NCBI GenBank assembly: GCA_963678485.1
Contig: OY782882.1
Span: 4,278,001-4,342,000, forward strand
Length of the DNA stretch: 64,000 nucleotides
Direction: 5' to 3'
Source of the DNA: CALGYY01 sp963678485
GTDB taxonomy: Bacteria; Bacteroidota; Bacteroidia; Bacteroidales; CAIWKO01
In this document: piece by piece, positions 1 through 13,100 of the stretch
Layout: each line of letters begins with the position of its first letter
Numbering within the stretch: position 1 is the first letter of the stretch
Made by a program: the position numbers and the translations under genes
The notes under the pieces: model-generated
The model's input: the letters and a program-made list of their open reading frames with translations, nothing else
Told to the model about the DNA's origin: nothing
The model's database searches: none

Positions 1-1195
1 TCATTGGTGAAATATCCAGATCCACTGGTAGTCCAGACAAGCGCTGCATAATTTTGTGCAGCAGCAGTGCTCAGAACATAATTGGATCCTTCACAAATAT
101 TAGCATCCACACCTGCTTCAACAACAATTTGCTTCTTAATCGTGAGTCTAACGATATCAGTTGTGGCAACACACGGACTAGCTGATTGTGCTGTCAGTGT
201 AAGGATTACTGAACCTGCATCAATGTCATCTGCACTTGGTGTGTAGACTGTATTGATTAATGTATCGTTGCTGAAGGTTCCTGTACCACTGGTCGTCCAA
301 AGAATACCGGTGGCGTTGGTAGCTGTTGCATCCGGTGCAAAGGTTGATCCTTCGCAGATTGTAGCATCAGTACCAGCTTCAATAACTGAGGTGTTTACAA
401 TGGTCAGTACCATATCGTCCGTTGCATTTACGCAAGGTACAAGTGGTAGTGCGGTCATTGTAAGAGTGACGCTTCCTGCAGCAATATCCGCAGCACTTGG
501 GGTGTAAATTGGATTCAGTGCAAGAGCATTGCTGAATGTTCCAGTTCCTGAAGTTGTCCAGTATAAGCTGGCATAATTCAGTGCAGTCGCATCGCTCAAT
601 GTATAGTTAGAGTTGCCGCAAATCGTGGCATCCGGACCTACATTGGATACAGCTAGACGGTTCAGTCTTAACTTCATGGTGTCTGACACACTTACGCAAG
701 GAGCGTCAGAAGTCAGATTCAATATGAGGTAAACATTACCGTCAGCGATATCGGCAGCACTCGGAGCATAGGTTGCATGAAGCATACTAGCATCGTCAAA
801 TGTACCTGTGCCAGTTGTTGTCCAGTTCAAGGAAGTATAGAACTGTGCCGATGAACCACTCAGCGTATAAGTTGAGGTTTCACAGATTACATCATCAAAT
901 CCTGCAAATGCCAAGGCCTGTCTGCTAATATCTAATGTCATAGTATCTGATACATTAGGACAAGGTGAGTTTGCACTGATATTAAATGTGAGTACTACAC
1001 TTCCGGAAACGATATCGCTAAAGCTTGGAGTGTAAATAGGATTCATATCCTGCTCGTTTGTGAAGTAGCCAGATCCGCTGGTTGTCCAGACAAGCGCTGA
1101 ATAATTCGAGGCGGAAGCAGCATTCAAAACATAATTAGATCCTTCACAAATCGTGGCATCAGATCCAGCTGTCAATACAATTTGTTTCTGAATCG
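1..1195 (-). repeat. Diverged relatives of the array modules at the left edge
   Basis: The last roughly 395 residues in view continue the same module pattern (D-A-x-I-C, W-T-T-S-G-T-G, Y-T-P-S-A-D-I, P-C-V) but with many substitutions between neighbours. They flank the homogenised array as older copies do. The reading frame remains open to the window edge, so the protein continues further. Confidence 0.8.
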
Positions 1196-4100
1196 TGAGT
1201 ACCATTGCATCACTAGCAGCAACACAAGGAGCAGCGCTCTGAGCAGTGAGGGTCAGTGTGACTGAACCAGCTGCGATGTCTGCTACGCTTGGAGTATAGA
1301 CAGCGTTTACATCTTCATCGTCACTGAATGATCCCGTACCACTGGTAGTCCAGAGGATACTGGTTGCATTAGTGGTGACCGCTGATAAAGTATAAGTTCC
1401 GGTCTCACAGATAGCAGCATCAACACCTGCGTTCACTACCGCCTGGTTCATGATATTGAGTACCATGGCATCGCTTGCAGCAACGCAAGGAGCAGCGCTT
1501 TGTGCAGTGAGGGTCAGTGTGACTGAACCTGCTGCAACGTCTGCTGCGCTTGGAGTGTAGATCGGGTGTAAGCTTGAGCTATTACTGAATGTACCTGTAC
1601 CACTGGTAGTCCAGAGGATGCTGGTGGTGTTGGCAGAAGACGAACCGCTAATGGTGTAGGTTCCGCTCTGACAGATGTCAGCATCAGCACCAGCACTTAC
1701 GATAGCTTGCTTGTTAATGGTGAGTACCATTGCATCACTGGCAGCAATACAAGGAGCAGCACTTTGTGCAGTGAGGGTTAAGGTCACTGAACCAGCTGTA
1801 ATGTCTGCTGCACTTGGAGTATAGACTGCACCAGCCAGGGTGTCATTATCGAATGTGCCTGTTCCACTGGTAGTCCAGAGGATACTGGTTGCATTAGATG
1901 TAACTGCACTCAGTGTATAAGTTCCGGTCTCACAGATAGCAGCATCCACACCTGCGTTTACTACGGCCTGGTTCATAATGTTGAGCACCATGGCATCGCT
2001 TGTAGCAATACAAGGAGCAGCGCTTTGAGCAGTGAGGGTCAGTGTGACTGAACCTGCTGCAACGTCAGCTGCACTTGGAGTATAGATCGGGTGTAAGCTT
2101 GAGCTATTACTGAATGTGCCTGTACCACTGGTAGTCCAAAGGATGCCGGTGGTGTTGGCAGAAGACGAACCACTGATGGTGTAGGTTCCGCTCTGACAGA
2201 TGTCGGCATCAGCACCAGCACTAACGATAGCTTGCTTATTAATGGTGAGCTTCATTGAGTCAACAGCAGCAATACAAGGAGCGGCGCTTTGTGCAGTGAG
2301 GGTCAGAGTGACTGAACCTGCTGCGATGTCTGCTACGCTTGGAGTGTAGACTGCACCAGCCAGGGTGTCATTATCGAATGTACCTGTACCACTGGTAGTC
2401 CAGAGGATACTTGTAGCATTAGTAGTGATAGCTGATAAGGTATAAGTTCCGGTCTCACAGATAGCAGCATCAACACCTGCATTTACTACCGCCTGGTTCA
2501 GGATATTGAGTACCATGGCATCGCTTGCAGCAACGCAAGGAGCAGCGCTTTGTGCGGTGAGGGTCAGTGTGACTGAACCTGCTGCAACGTCTGCTGCACT
2601 TGGAGTGTAGATCGGGTGTAATGTAGTCGTGTTACTGAATGTACCTGTACCACTGGTAGTCCAAAGGATGCCGGTGGTGTTGGCAGAAGACGAACCACTG
2701 ATGGTGTAGGTTCCGCTCTGACAGATGTCGGCATCAGCACCAGCACTTACGACTGCCTGCTTGTTAATGTTGAGTACTAATGCATCACTAGCAGCAACAC
2801 AAGGAGCAGCGCTCTGAGCAGTGAGGGTCAGTGTGACTGAACCAGCTGCAATATCTGCTACGCTTGGCGTGTAAACAGCGTTTACATCTTCATCGTCGCT
2901 GAATGATCCCGTACCACTGGTAGTCCAGAGGATACTGGTTGCATTAGTGGTGACAGCTGATAAAGTATAAGTTCCGGTCTCACAGATAGCAGCATCAATA
3001 CCTGCATTTACTACCGCCTGGTTCATAATATTGAGTACCATGGCATCGCTTGCAGCAACGCAAGGAGCAGCGCTTTGAGCTGTGAGGGTTAATGTCACTG
3101 AACCTGCTGCAACGTCTGCTGCACTTGGAGTGTAGATCGGGTGTAGGCTTGAGCTATTACTGAATGTGCCTGTACCACTGGTAGTCCAAAGGATGCTGGT
3201 GGTGTTGGCAGAAGAAGAACCACTGATGGTGTAAGTTCCACTCTGACAGATGTCGGCATCAGCACCAGCACTTACGATAGCTTGCTTGTTAATGGTGAGC
3301 TTCATTGAGTCAACAGCAGCAATACAAGGAGCGGCGCTTTGTGCAGTGAGGGTCAGAGTGACTGAACCTGCTGCGATGTCTGCTACGCTTGGAGTGTAGA
3401 CAGCGTTTACATCTTCATCGTCGCTGAATGATCCCGTACCACTGGTAGTCCAGAGGATACTGGTTGCATTGGTTGTAACAGCACTCAGTGTATAGGTTCC
3501 AGTCTCACAGATAGCAGCATCCACGCCTGCGTTTACTACGGCCTGGTTCATGATGTTGAGCACCATGGCATCGCTGGCAGCAACGCAAGGAGTAGCGCTT
3601 TGTGCGGTGAGGGTCAGTGTAACTGAACCAGCTGCAACATCAGCTGCACTTGGAGTGTAGATCGGGTGTAATGTAGTCGTATTACTGAATGTACCTGTAC
3701 CACTGGTTGTCCAGAGGATGCTGGTAGTGTTGGCAGAAGACGAACCACTAAGGGTGTAGGTTCCGCTCTGACAGAGGTCAGCATCAGCACCAGCACTTAC
3801 GATGGCTTGCTTGTTAATCGTGAGTACCATTGCATCACTGGCAGCAATACAAGGAGCAGCACTTTGTGCAGTGAGGGTTAAGGTCACTGAACCAGCTGTA
3901 ATATCAGCTGCACTTGGCGTATAGACAGCGTTTACATCTTCATCGTCGCTGAATGTACCAGTTCCAGAAGTTGTCCACTCAATACTTGTAGTATTGGTTG
4001 TAACCGCTGATAAAGTATAAGTTCCGGTCTCACAGATTGCAGCATCAACGCCTGCGTTTACTACCGCCTGGTTCATGATATTGAGTACCATGACATCGCT

Positions 4101-7100
4101 TGTAGCAACACAAGGAGCAGCGCTTTGAGCTGTGAGGGTCAGTGTGACTGAACCTGCTGCAACGTCTGCTGCACTTGGAGTGTAGATCGGGTGTAAGCTT
4201 GAGCTATTACTGAATGTGCCTGTACCACTGGTAGTCCAGAGGATGCTGGTGGTGTTGGCAGAAGAAGAACCGCTAATGGTGTAGGTTCCGCTCTGACAGA
4301 TGTCGGCATCAGCACCAGCACTAACGATAGCTTGCTTATTAATGGTTAACACAAGGGCATCACTAGCAGCAATACAAGGAGCAGCGCTCTGAGCAGTGAG
4401 GGTTAAGGTCACCGAACCAGCTGTAATGTCTGCTGCACTTGGAGTATAGACTGCACCAGTCAGGGTGTCATTATCGAATGTACCGGTACCACTGGTAGTC
4501 CAGAGGATACTGGTTGCATTAGTTGTGATAGCTGATAAGGTATAAGTTCCGGTCTCACAGATAGCAGCATCCACACCTGCGTTTACTACAGCCTGGTTCA
4601 TGATGTTGAGTACCATGGCATCGCTTGAAGCAACGCAAGGAGCAGCGCTCTGCGCAGTTAGTGTTAATGACACTGAACCTGCTGCAACGTCTGCTGCACT
4701 TGGAGTGTAGATCGGGTGTAATGTAGTCGTATTACTGAATGTACCTGTACCACTGGTAGTCCAGAGGATGCTGGTGGTGTTGGCAGAAGACGAACCACTG
4801 ATGGTGTAGGTTCCGCTCTGACAGATGTCAGCATCAGCACCAGCACTTACGATGGCTTGCTTGTTAATGGTGAGCTTCATTGAGTCAACAGCAGCAATAC
4901 AAGGAGCAGCGCTCTGAGCAGTGAGGGTTAAGGTCACTGAACCAGCTGCGATATCTGCTACGCTTGGAGTGTAAACAGCGTTTACATCTTCATCGTCGCT
5001 GAATGATCCCGTACCACTGGTAGTCCAGAGGATACTGGTAGCATTAGTAGTGATAGCTGATAAAGTATAAGTTCCGGTCTCACAGATGGCAGCATCAACA
5101 CCTGCATTTACTACGGCCTGGTTCATGATATTGAGCACCATGGCATCGCTTGAAGCAACGCAAGGAGCAGCGCTCTGTGCAGTTAGTGTTAATGACACTG
5201 AACCTGCTGCAACGTCTGCTGCACTTGGAGTGTAGATCGGGTGTAATGTAGTCGTATTACTGAATGTACCTGTACCACTGGTAGTCCAGAGGATGCTGGT
5301 GGTGTTGGCAGAAGAAGAACCACTGATGGTGTAAGTTCCGCTCTGACAGATGTCGGCATCAGCACCAGCACTTACGATGGCTTGCTTATTAATAGTGAGC
5401 ACTAATGCATCACTAGCAGCAACGCAAGGAGCAGCGCTCTGAGCAGTGAGTGTTAATGTCACTGAGCCAGCTGTAATGTCTGCTGCACTTGGAGTGTAGA
5501 CAGCGTTTACATCTTCATCGTCACTGAATGATCCCGTACCACTGGTAGTCCAGAGGATACTGGTTGCATCAGTTGTAACAGCACTCAGAGAATATGTTCC
5601 GGTCTCGCAGATAGCAGCATCAATGCCTGCGTTCACTACTGCCTGGTTCATGATATTGAGTACCATGGCATCGCTTGTAGCAACACAAGGAGCAGCGCTC
5701 TGTGCAGTGAGGGTCAGTGTGACTGAACCTGCTGCAACGTCTGCTGCACTTGGAGTGTAGGTTGCATTGATTACTTCATCATTATTAAAGAATCCAGTTC
5801 CGCTTGTTGTCCACTCAACAGAAGTATAATCCTGAGCATTTGCTCCGCTAAGTGTGTAGGTTCCGCTCTGACAGATGTCGGCATCAGCACCAGCACTTAC
5901 GATGGCTTGCTTGTTAATGGAAAGTACTAATGCATCACTAGCAGCAATACAAGGAGCAGCACTTTGTGCAGTGAGGGTTAAGGTCACTGAACCAGCTGTA
6001 ATGTCTGCTGCACTTGGAGTATAGACAGCGTTTGCATCTTCATCGTCGCTGAATGATCCCGTACCACTGGTTGTCCAGAGAATACTGGTTGCATTGGTTG
6101 TAACAGCACTCAGTGTATAGGTTCCAGTCTCACAGATAGCAGCATCCACGCCTGCGTTTACTACGGCCTGGTTCATGATGTTGAGCACCATGGCATCGCT
6201 GGCAGCAACGCAAGGAGCAGCGCTTTGAGCAGTGAGGGTCAGTGTGACTGAACCTGCTGCAACGTCTGCTGCACTTGGAGTGTAGGTTGCATTAATTACT
6301 TCATCATTATTAAAGAACCCAGTTCCGCTTGTTGTCCACTCAACAGAAGTATAATCCTGAGCATTTGCTCCGCTAAGTGTGTAGGTTCCGCTCTGACAGA
6401 TGTTGGCGTCAGCACCAGCACTTACGACTGCCTGCTTGTTGATGGTTAATACAAGGGCATCGCTGGCAGCAATACAAGGAGCAGCGCTTTGTGCAGTGAG
6501 TGTTAAGGTCACTGAACCTGCTGTAATATCAGCTGCACTTGGTGTATAGACTGCACTAGCCAGGGTGTCATTATCGAATGTACCGGTACCACTGGTAGTC
6601 CAGAGGATACTGGTTGCATTAGTAGTGATAGCTGATAAAGTATAAGTTCCGGTCTCACAGATAGCAGCATCAACACCTGCGTTCACTACAGCCTGGTTCA
6701 TGATATTGAGTACCATGGCATCGCTTGTAGCAATACAAGGAGCAGCGCTTTGTGCAGTGAGGGTCAGTGTGACTGAACCTGCTGCAACGTCAGCTGCACT
6801 TGGAGTGTAGATCGGGTGTAAGCTTGAGCTATTACTGAATGTGCCTGTACCACTGGTAGTCCAGAGGATGCTGGTAGTGTTGGCAGAAGACGAACCACTG
6901 ATGGTGTAAGTTCCGCTCTGACAGATGTCGGCATCAGCACCAGCACTAACGATAGCTTGCTTATTAATGGTTAACACAAGAGCATCGCTAGCAGCAACAC
7001 AAGGAGCAGCGCTCTGAGCAGTGAGGGTCAGTGTGACTGAACCAGCTGTAATATCAGCCAGACTTGGAGTGTAAACAGCGTTTACATCTTCATCGTCACT

Positions 7101-10100
7101 GAATGTGCCGGTACCACTGGTAGTCCAGAGGATACTGGTTGCATTAGTTGTGATAGCTGATAAGGTATAAGTTCCGGTCTCACAGATTGCAGCATCCACA
7201 CCTGCGTTTACTACAGCCTGGTTCATGATGTTGAGTACCATGACATCGCTTGTAGCAACACAAGGAGCAGCGCTTTGTGCGGTGAGGGTTAATGTCACTG
7301 AACCTGCTGCAACGTCAGCTGCACTTGGAGTGTAGATCGGGTGTAATGTAGTCGTGTTACTGAATGTACCTGTACCACTGGTAGTCCAAAGGATGCCGGT
7401 GGTGTTGGCAGAAGAAGAACCACTGATGGTGTAGGTTCCGCTCTGACAGATGTTGGCATCAGCACCAGCACTAACGATAGCTTGCTTGTTAATGGTGAGC
7501 TTCATTGAGTCAACAGCAGCAACACAAGGAGCAGCGCTCTGAGCAGTGAGTGTTAAGGTAACTGAGCCAGCTGTAATGTCTGCTGCACTTGGAGTGTAAA
7601 CAGCGTTTACATCTTCATCGTCACTGAATGATCCCGTACCACTGGTAGTCCAGAGGATACTGGTTGCATCAGTTGTAACAGCACTCAGAGAATATGTTCC
7701 GGTCTCGCAGATAGCAGCATCAATGCCTGCGTTCACTACTGCCTGGTTCATGATATTGAGTACCATGGCATCGCTTGTAGCAATACAAGGAGCAGCGCTC
7801 TGTGCAGTGAGGGTCAGTGTGACTGAACCTGCTGCAACGTCTGCTGCACTTGGAGTGTAGGTTGCATTGATTACTTCATCATTATTAAAGAATCCAGTTC
7901 CGCTTGTTGTCCACTCAACAGAAGTATAATCCTGAGCATTTGCTCCGCTAAGTGTGTAGGTTCCGCTCTGACAGATGTCGGCATCAGCGCCAGCACTAAC
8001 GATGGCTTGTTTGTTAATGGTGAGCTTCATTGAGTCAACAGCAGCAACGCAAGGAGCAGCGCTCTGAGCAGTGAGGGTTAAGGTCACTGAACCAGCTGTA
8101 ATATCAGCTACGCTTGGAGTATAGACTGCACCAGTAAGGGTGTCATTATCGAATGTGCCGGTACCACTGGTAGTCCAGAGGATACTGGTTGCATTAGTAG
8201 TGATAGCTGATAAAGTATAGGTTCCGGTCTCACAGATAGCAGCATCCACGCCTGCGTTCACTACTGCCTGGTTCATAATATTGAGTACCATGGCATCGCT
8301 TGCAGCAACGCAAGGAGCAGCGCTCTGAGCAGTGAGGGTTAATGTCACTGAACCTGCTGCAACATCAGCTGCACTTGGAGTGTAGATCGGATGTAGGCTT
8401 GAGCTATTACTGAATGTGCCTGTACCACTGGTAGTCCAAAGGATGCTGGTGGTGTTGGCAGAAGAAGAACCACTGATGGTGTAAGTTCCACTCTGACAGA
8501 TGTCGGCATCAGCACCAGCACTTACGACTGCTTGCTTGTTAATGGTTAACACAAGGGCATCACTAGCAGCAATACAAGGAGCAGCGCTCTGAGCAGTGAG
8601 GGTTAAGGTCACTGAACCAGCTGTGATATCTGCTACGCTTGGCGTGTAAACAGCGTTTACATCTTCATCGTCGCTGAATGATCCCGTACCACTGGTAGTC
8701 CAGAGGATACTGGTTGCATTAGTGGTGACAGCTGATAAAGTATAAGTTCCGGTCTCACAGATAGCAGCATCAACACCTGCGTTTACTACAGCCTGGTTCA
8801 TGATGTTGAGTACCATGGCATCGCTTGTAGCAACACAAGGAGCAGCGCTTTGTGCGGTGAGAGTCAATGTCACTGAACCTGCTGCAACGTCTGCTGCATT
8901 TGGAGTGTAGATCGGGTGTAATGTAGTCGTGTTACTGAATGTGCCTGTACCACTGGTAGTCCAGAGGATGCTGGTGGTGTTGGCAGAAGACGAACCGCTA
9001 AGGGTGTAGGTTCCGCTCTGACAGATGTCGGCATCAGCACCAGCACTAACGATAGCTTGCTTATTAATGGTGAGCTTCATTGAGTCAACAGCAGCAATAC
9101 AAGGAGCGGCGCTTTGTGCAGTGAGGGTCAGAGTGACTGAACCTGCTGCGATGTCTGCTACGCTTGGAGTGTAGACTGCACCAGCCAGGGTGTCATTATC
9201 GAATGTACCTGTACCACTGGTAGTCCAGAGGATACTTGTAGCATTAGTAGTGATAGCTGATAAGGTATAAGTTCCGGTCTCACAGATAGCAGCATCAACA
9301 CCTGCATTTACTACCGCCTGGTTCAGGATATTGAGTACCATGGCATCGCTTGCAGCAACGCAAGGAACAGCGCTTTGTGCAGTGAGGGTCAGTGTGACTG
9401 AACCTGCTGCAACATCAGCTGCACTTGGAGTGTAGATCGGGTGTAATGTAGTCGAGTTACTGAATGTACCTGTACCACTGGTAGTCCAGAGGATGCTGGT
9501 AGTGTTGGCAGAAGACGAACCACTAAGCGTGTAGGTTCCACTCTGACAGATGTCGGCATCAGCACCAGCACTAACGATAGCTTGCTTGTTAATGGTGAGC
9601 TTCATTGAGTCAACAGCAGCAACACAAGGAGCAGCGCTCTGAGCAGTGAGGGTCAGTGTGACTGAACCAGCTGTAATATCAGCCAGACTTGGAGTGTAAA
9701 CAGCGTTTACATCTTCATCGTCACTGAATGTGCCGGTACCACTGGTAGTCCAGAGGATACTGGTTGCATTAGTAGTGATAGCTGATAAAGTATAGGTTCC
9801 GGTCTCACAGATAGCAGCATCAATGCCTGTGTTCACTACTGCCTGGTTCATGATATTGAGTACCATGGCATCGCTTGTAGCAATACAAGGAGCAGCGCTT
9901 TGAGCAGTGAGTGTTAAGATCACTGAACCTGCTGCAACATCAGCTGCACTTGGAGTGTAGATCGGGTGTAAGCTTGAGCTATTACTGAATGTGCCTGTAC
10001 CACTGGTAGTCCAAAGGATGCCGGTGGTGTTGGCAGAAGAAGAACCACTGATGGTGTAGGTTCCGCTCTGACAGATGTCGGCATCAGCACCAGCACTTAC

Positions 10101-13100
10101 GATGGCTTGCTTGTTAATGGAAAGTACTAATGCATCACTAGCAGCAACGCAAGGAGCAGCGCTCTGAGCAGTGAGTGTTAATGTCACTGAGCCAGCTGTA
10201 ATGTCTGCTGCACTTGGAGTGTAGACAGCGTTTACATCTTCATCGTCACTGAATGATCCCGTACCACTGGTAGTCCAGAGGATACTGGTTGCATCAGTTG
10301 TAACAGCACTCAGAGAATATGTTCCGGTCTCGCAGATAGCAGCATCAATGCCTGCGTTCACTACTGCCTGGTTCATGATATTGAGTACCATGGCATCGCT
10401 TGTAGCAACACAAGGAGCAGCGCTCTGTGCAGTGAGGGTCAGTGTGACTGAACCTGCTGCAACGTCTGCTGCACTTGGAGTGTAGATCGGGTGTAAGCTT
10501 GAGCTATTACTGAATGTGCCTGTACCACTGGTAGTCCAAAGGATGCCGGTGGTGTTGGCAGAAGACGAACCACTGATGGTGTAGGTTCCGCTCTGACAGA
10601 TGTCGGCATCAGCACCAGCACTAACGATAGCTTGCTTATTAATGGTTAACACAAGAGCATCGCTAGCAGCAACACAAGGAGCAGCGCTCTGAGCAGTGAG
10701 GGTCAGTGTGACTGAACCAGCTGTAATATCAGCCAGACTTGGAGTATAAACAGCGTTTACATCTTCATCGTCGCTGAATGTGCCTGTACCACTGGTAGTC
10801 CAGAGGATACTGGTTGCATTAGTAGTGATAGCTGATAAAGTATAGGTTCCGGTCTCACAGATAGCAGCATCAACACCTGCGTTCACTACAGCCTGGTTCA
10901 TGATATTGAGTACCATGGCATCGCTTGTAGCAATACAAGGAGCAGCGCTTTGAGCAGTGAGTGTCAGTGTGACTGAACCTGCTGCAACGTCTGCTGCACT
11001 TGGAGTGTAGATCGGGTGTAATGTAGTCGTATTGCTGAATGTACCTGTACCACTGGTAGTCCAGAGGATGCTGGTAGTGTTGGCAGAAGAAGAACCACTA
11101 AGGGTGTAGGTTCCGCTCTGACAGATGTCAGCATCAGCGCCAGCACTAACGATGGCTTGTTTGTTAATGGTGAGCTTCATTGAGTCAACAGCAGCAACAC
11201 AAGGAGCAGCGCTCTGTGCAGTGAGGGTCAGAGTGACTGAACCAGCTGTAATATCTGCTGCACTTGGAGTATAGACTGCACCAGCCAGGGTGTCATTATC
11301 GAATGTGCCTGTTCCACTGGTAGTCCAGAGGATACTGGTAGCATTGGTTGTAACAGCACTCAGAGTATAAGTTCCGGTCTCACAGATAGCAGCATCAACA
11401 CCTGCGTTCACTACCGCCTGATTCATGATATTGAGTACCATGGCATCGCTTGCAGCAACGCAAGGAGCAGCGCATTGTGCAGTGAGTGTTAAGATCACTG
11501 AACCTGCTGCAACGTCTGCTGCGCTTGGAGTGTAGATCGGGTGTAATGTAGTTGTATTACTGAATGTACCTGTACCACTGGTAGTCCAGAGGATGCCGGT
11601 GGTGTTGGCAGAAGACGAACCACTGATGGTGTATGTTCCGCTCTGACAGATGTCGGCATCAGCGCCAGCACTAACGATGGCTTGTTTGTTAATGGTGAGC
11701 TTCATTGAGTCAACAGCAGCAACGCAAGGAGCAGCGCTCTGAGCAGTGAGGGTTAAGGTCACTGAACCAGCTGTAATATCAGCTACGCTTGGAGTATAGA
11801 CTGCACCAGTAAGGGTGTCATTATCGAATGTGCCGGTACCACTGGTAGTCCAGAGGATACTGGTTGCATTAGTTGTGATAGCTGATAAAGTATAAGTTCC
11901 GGTCTCACAGATAGCAGCATCAACACCTGCGTTTACTACCGCCTGGTTCATGATGTTGAGTACCATGGCATCGCTTGCAGCAACACAAGGAGCAGCGCTT
12001 TGTGCGGTGAGGGTCAGTGTCACTGAACCTGCTGCAACGTCTGCTGCGCTTGGAGTGTAGATCGGGTGTAAGCTTGAGCTATTACTGAATGTGCCTGTTC
12101 CACTGGTAGTCCAGAGGATGCCGGTGGTGTTGGCAGAAGAAGAACCACTGATGGTGTAGGTTCCGCTCTGACAGATGTCGGCATCAGCACCAGCACTAAC
12201 GATGGCTTGTTTGTTAATGGTGAGTACCAATGCATCACTGGCAGCAATACAAGGAGCAGCGCTCTGAGCAGTGAGTGTTAATGTCACTGAGCCAGCTGTA
12301 ATGTCTGCTGCACTTGGAGTGTAGACAGCGTTTACATCTTCATCGTCACTGAATGATCCCGTACCACTGGTAGTCCAGAGGATACTGGTTGCATCAGTTG
12401 TAACAGCACTCAGAGAATATGTTCCGGTCTCGCAGATAGCAGCATCAATGCCTGCGTTCACTACTGCCTGGTTCATGATATTGAGTACCATGGCATCGCT
12501 TGTAGCAACACAAGGAGCAGCGCTCTGTGCAGTGAGGGTCAGTGTGACTGAACCTGCTGCAACGTCTGCTGCACTTGGAGTGTAGATCGGGTGTAAGCTT
12601 GAGCTATTACTGAATGTGCCTGTACCACTGGTAGTCCAGAGGATGCTGGTGGTGTTGGCAGAAGAAGAACCGCTAATGGTGTAGGTTCCGCTCTGACAGA
12701 TGTCGGCATCAGCACCAGCACTAACGATAGCTTGCTTATTAATGGTTAACACAAGGGCATCACTAGCAGCAATACAAGGAGCAGCGCTCTGAGCAGTGAG
12801 GGTTAAGGTCACCGAACCAGCTGTAATGTCTGCTGCACTTGGAGTATAGACTGCACCAGTCAGGGTGTCATTATCGAATGTACCGGTACCACTGGTAGTC
12901 CAGAGGATACTGGTTGCATTAGTTGTGATAGCTGATAAGGTATAAGTTCCGGTCTCACAGATAGCAGCATCCACACCTGCGTTCACTACTGCCTGGTTCA
13001 TGATATTGAGTACCATGGCATCGCTTGTAGCAATACAAGGAGCAGCGCTTTGAGCAGTGAGTGTCAGTGTGACTGAACCTGCTGCAACGTCTGCTGCACT

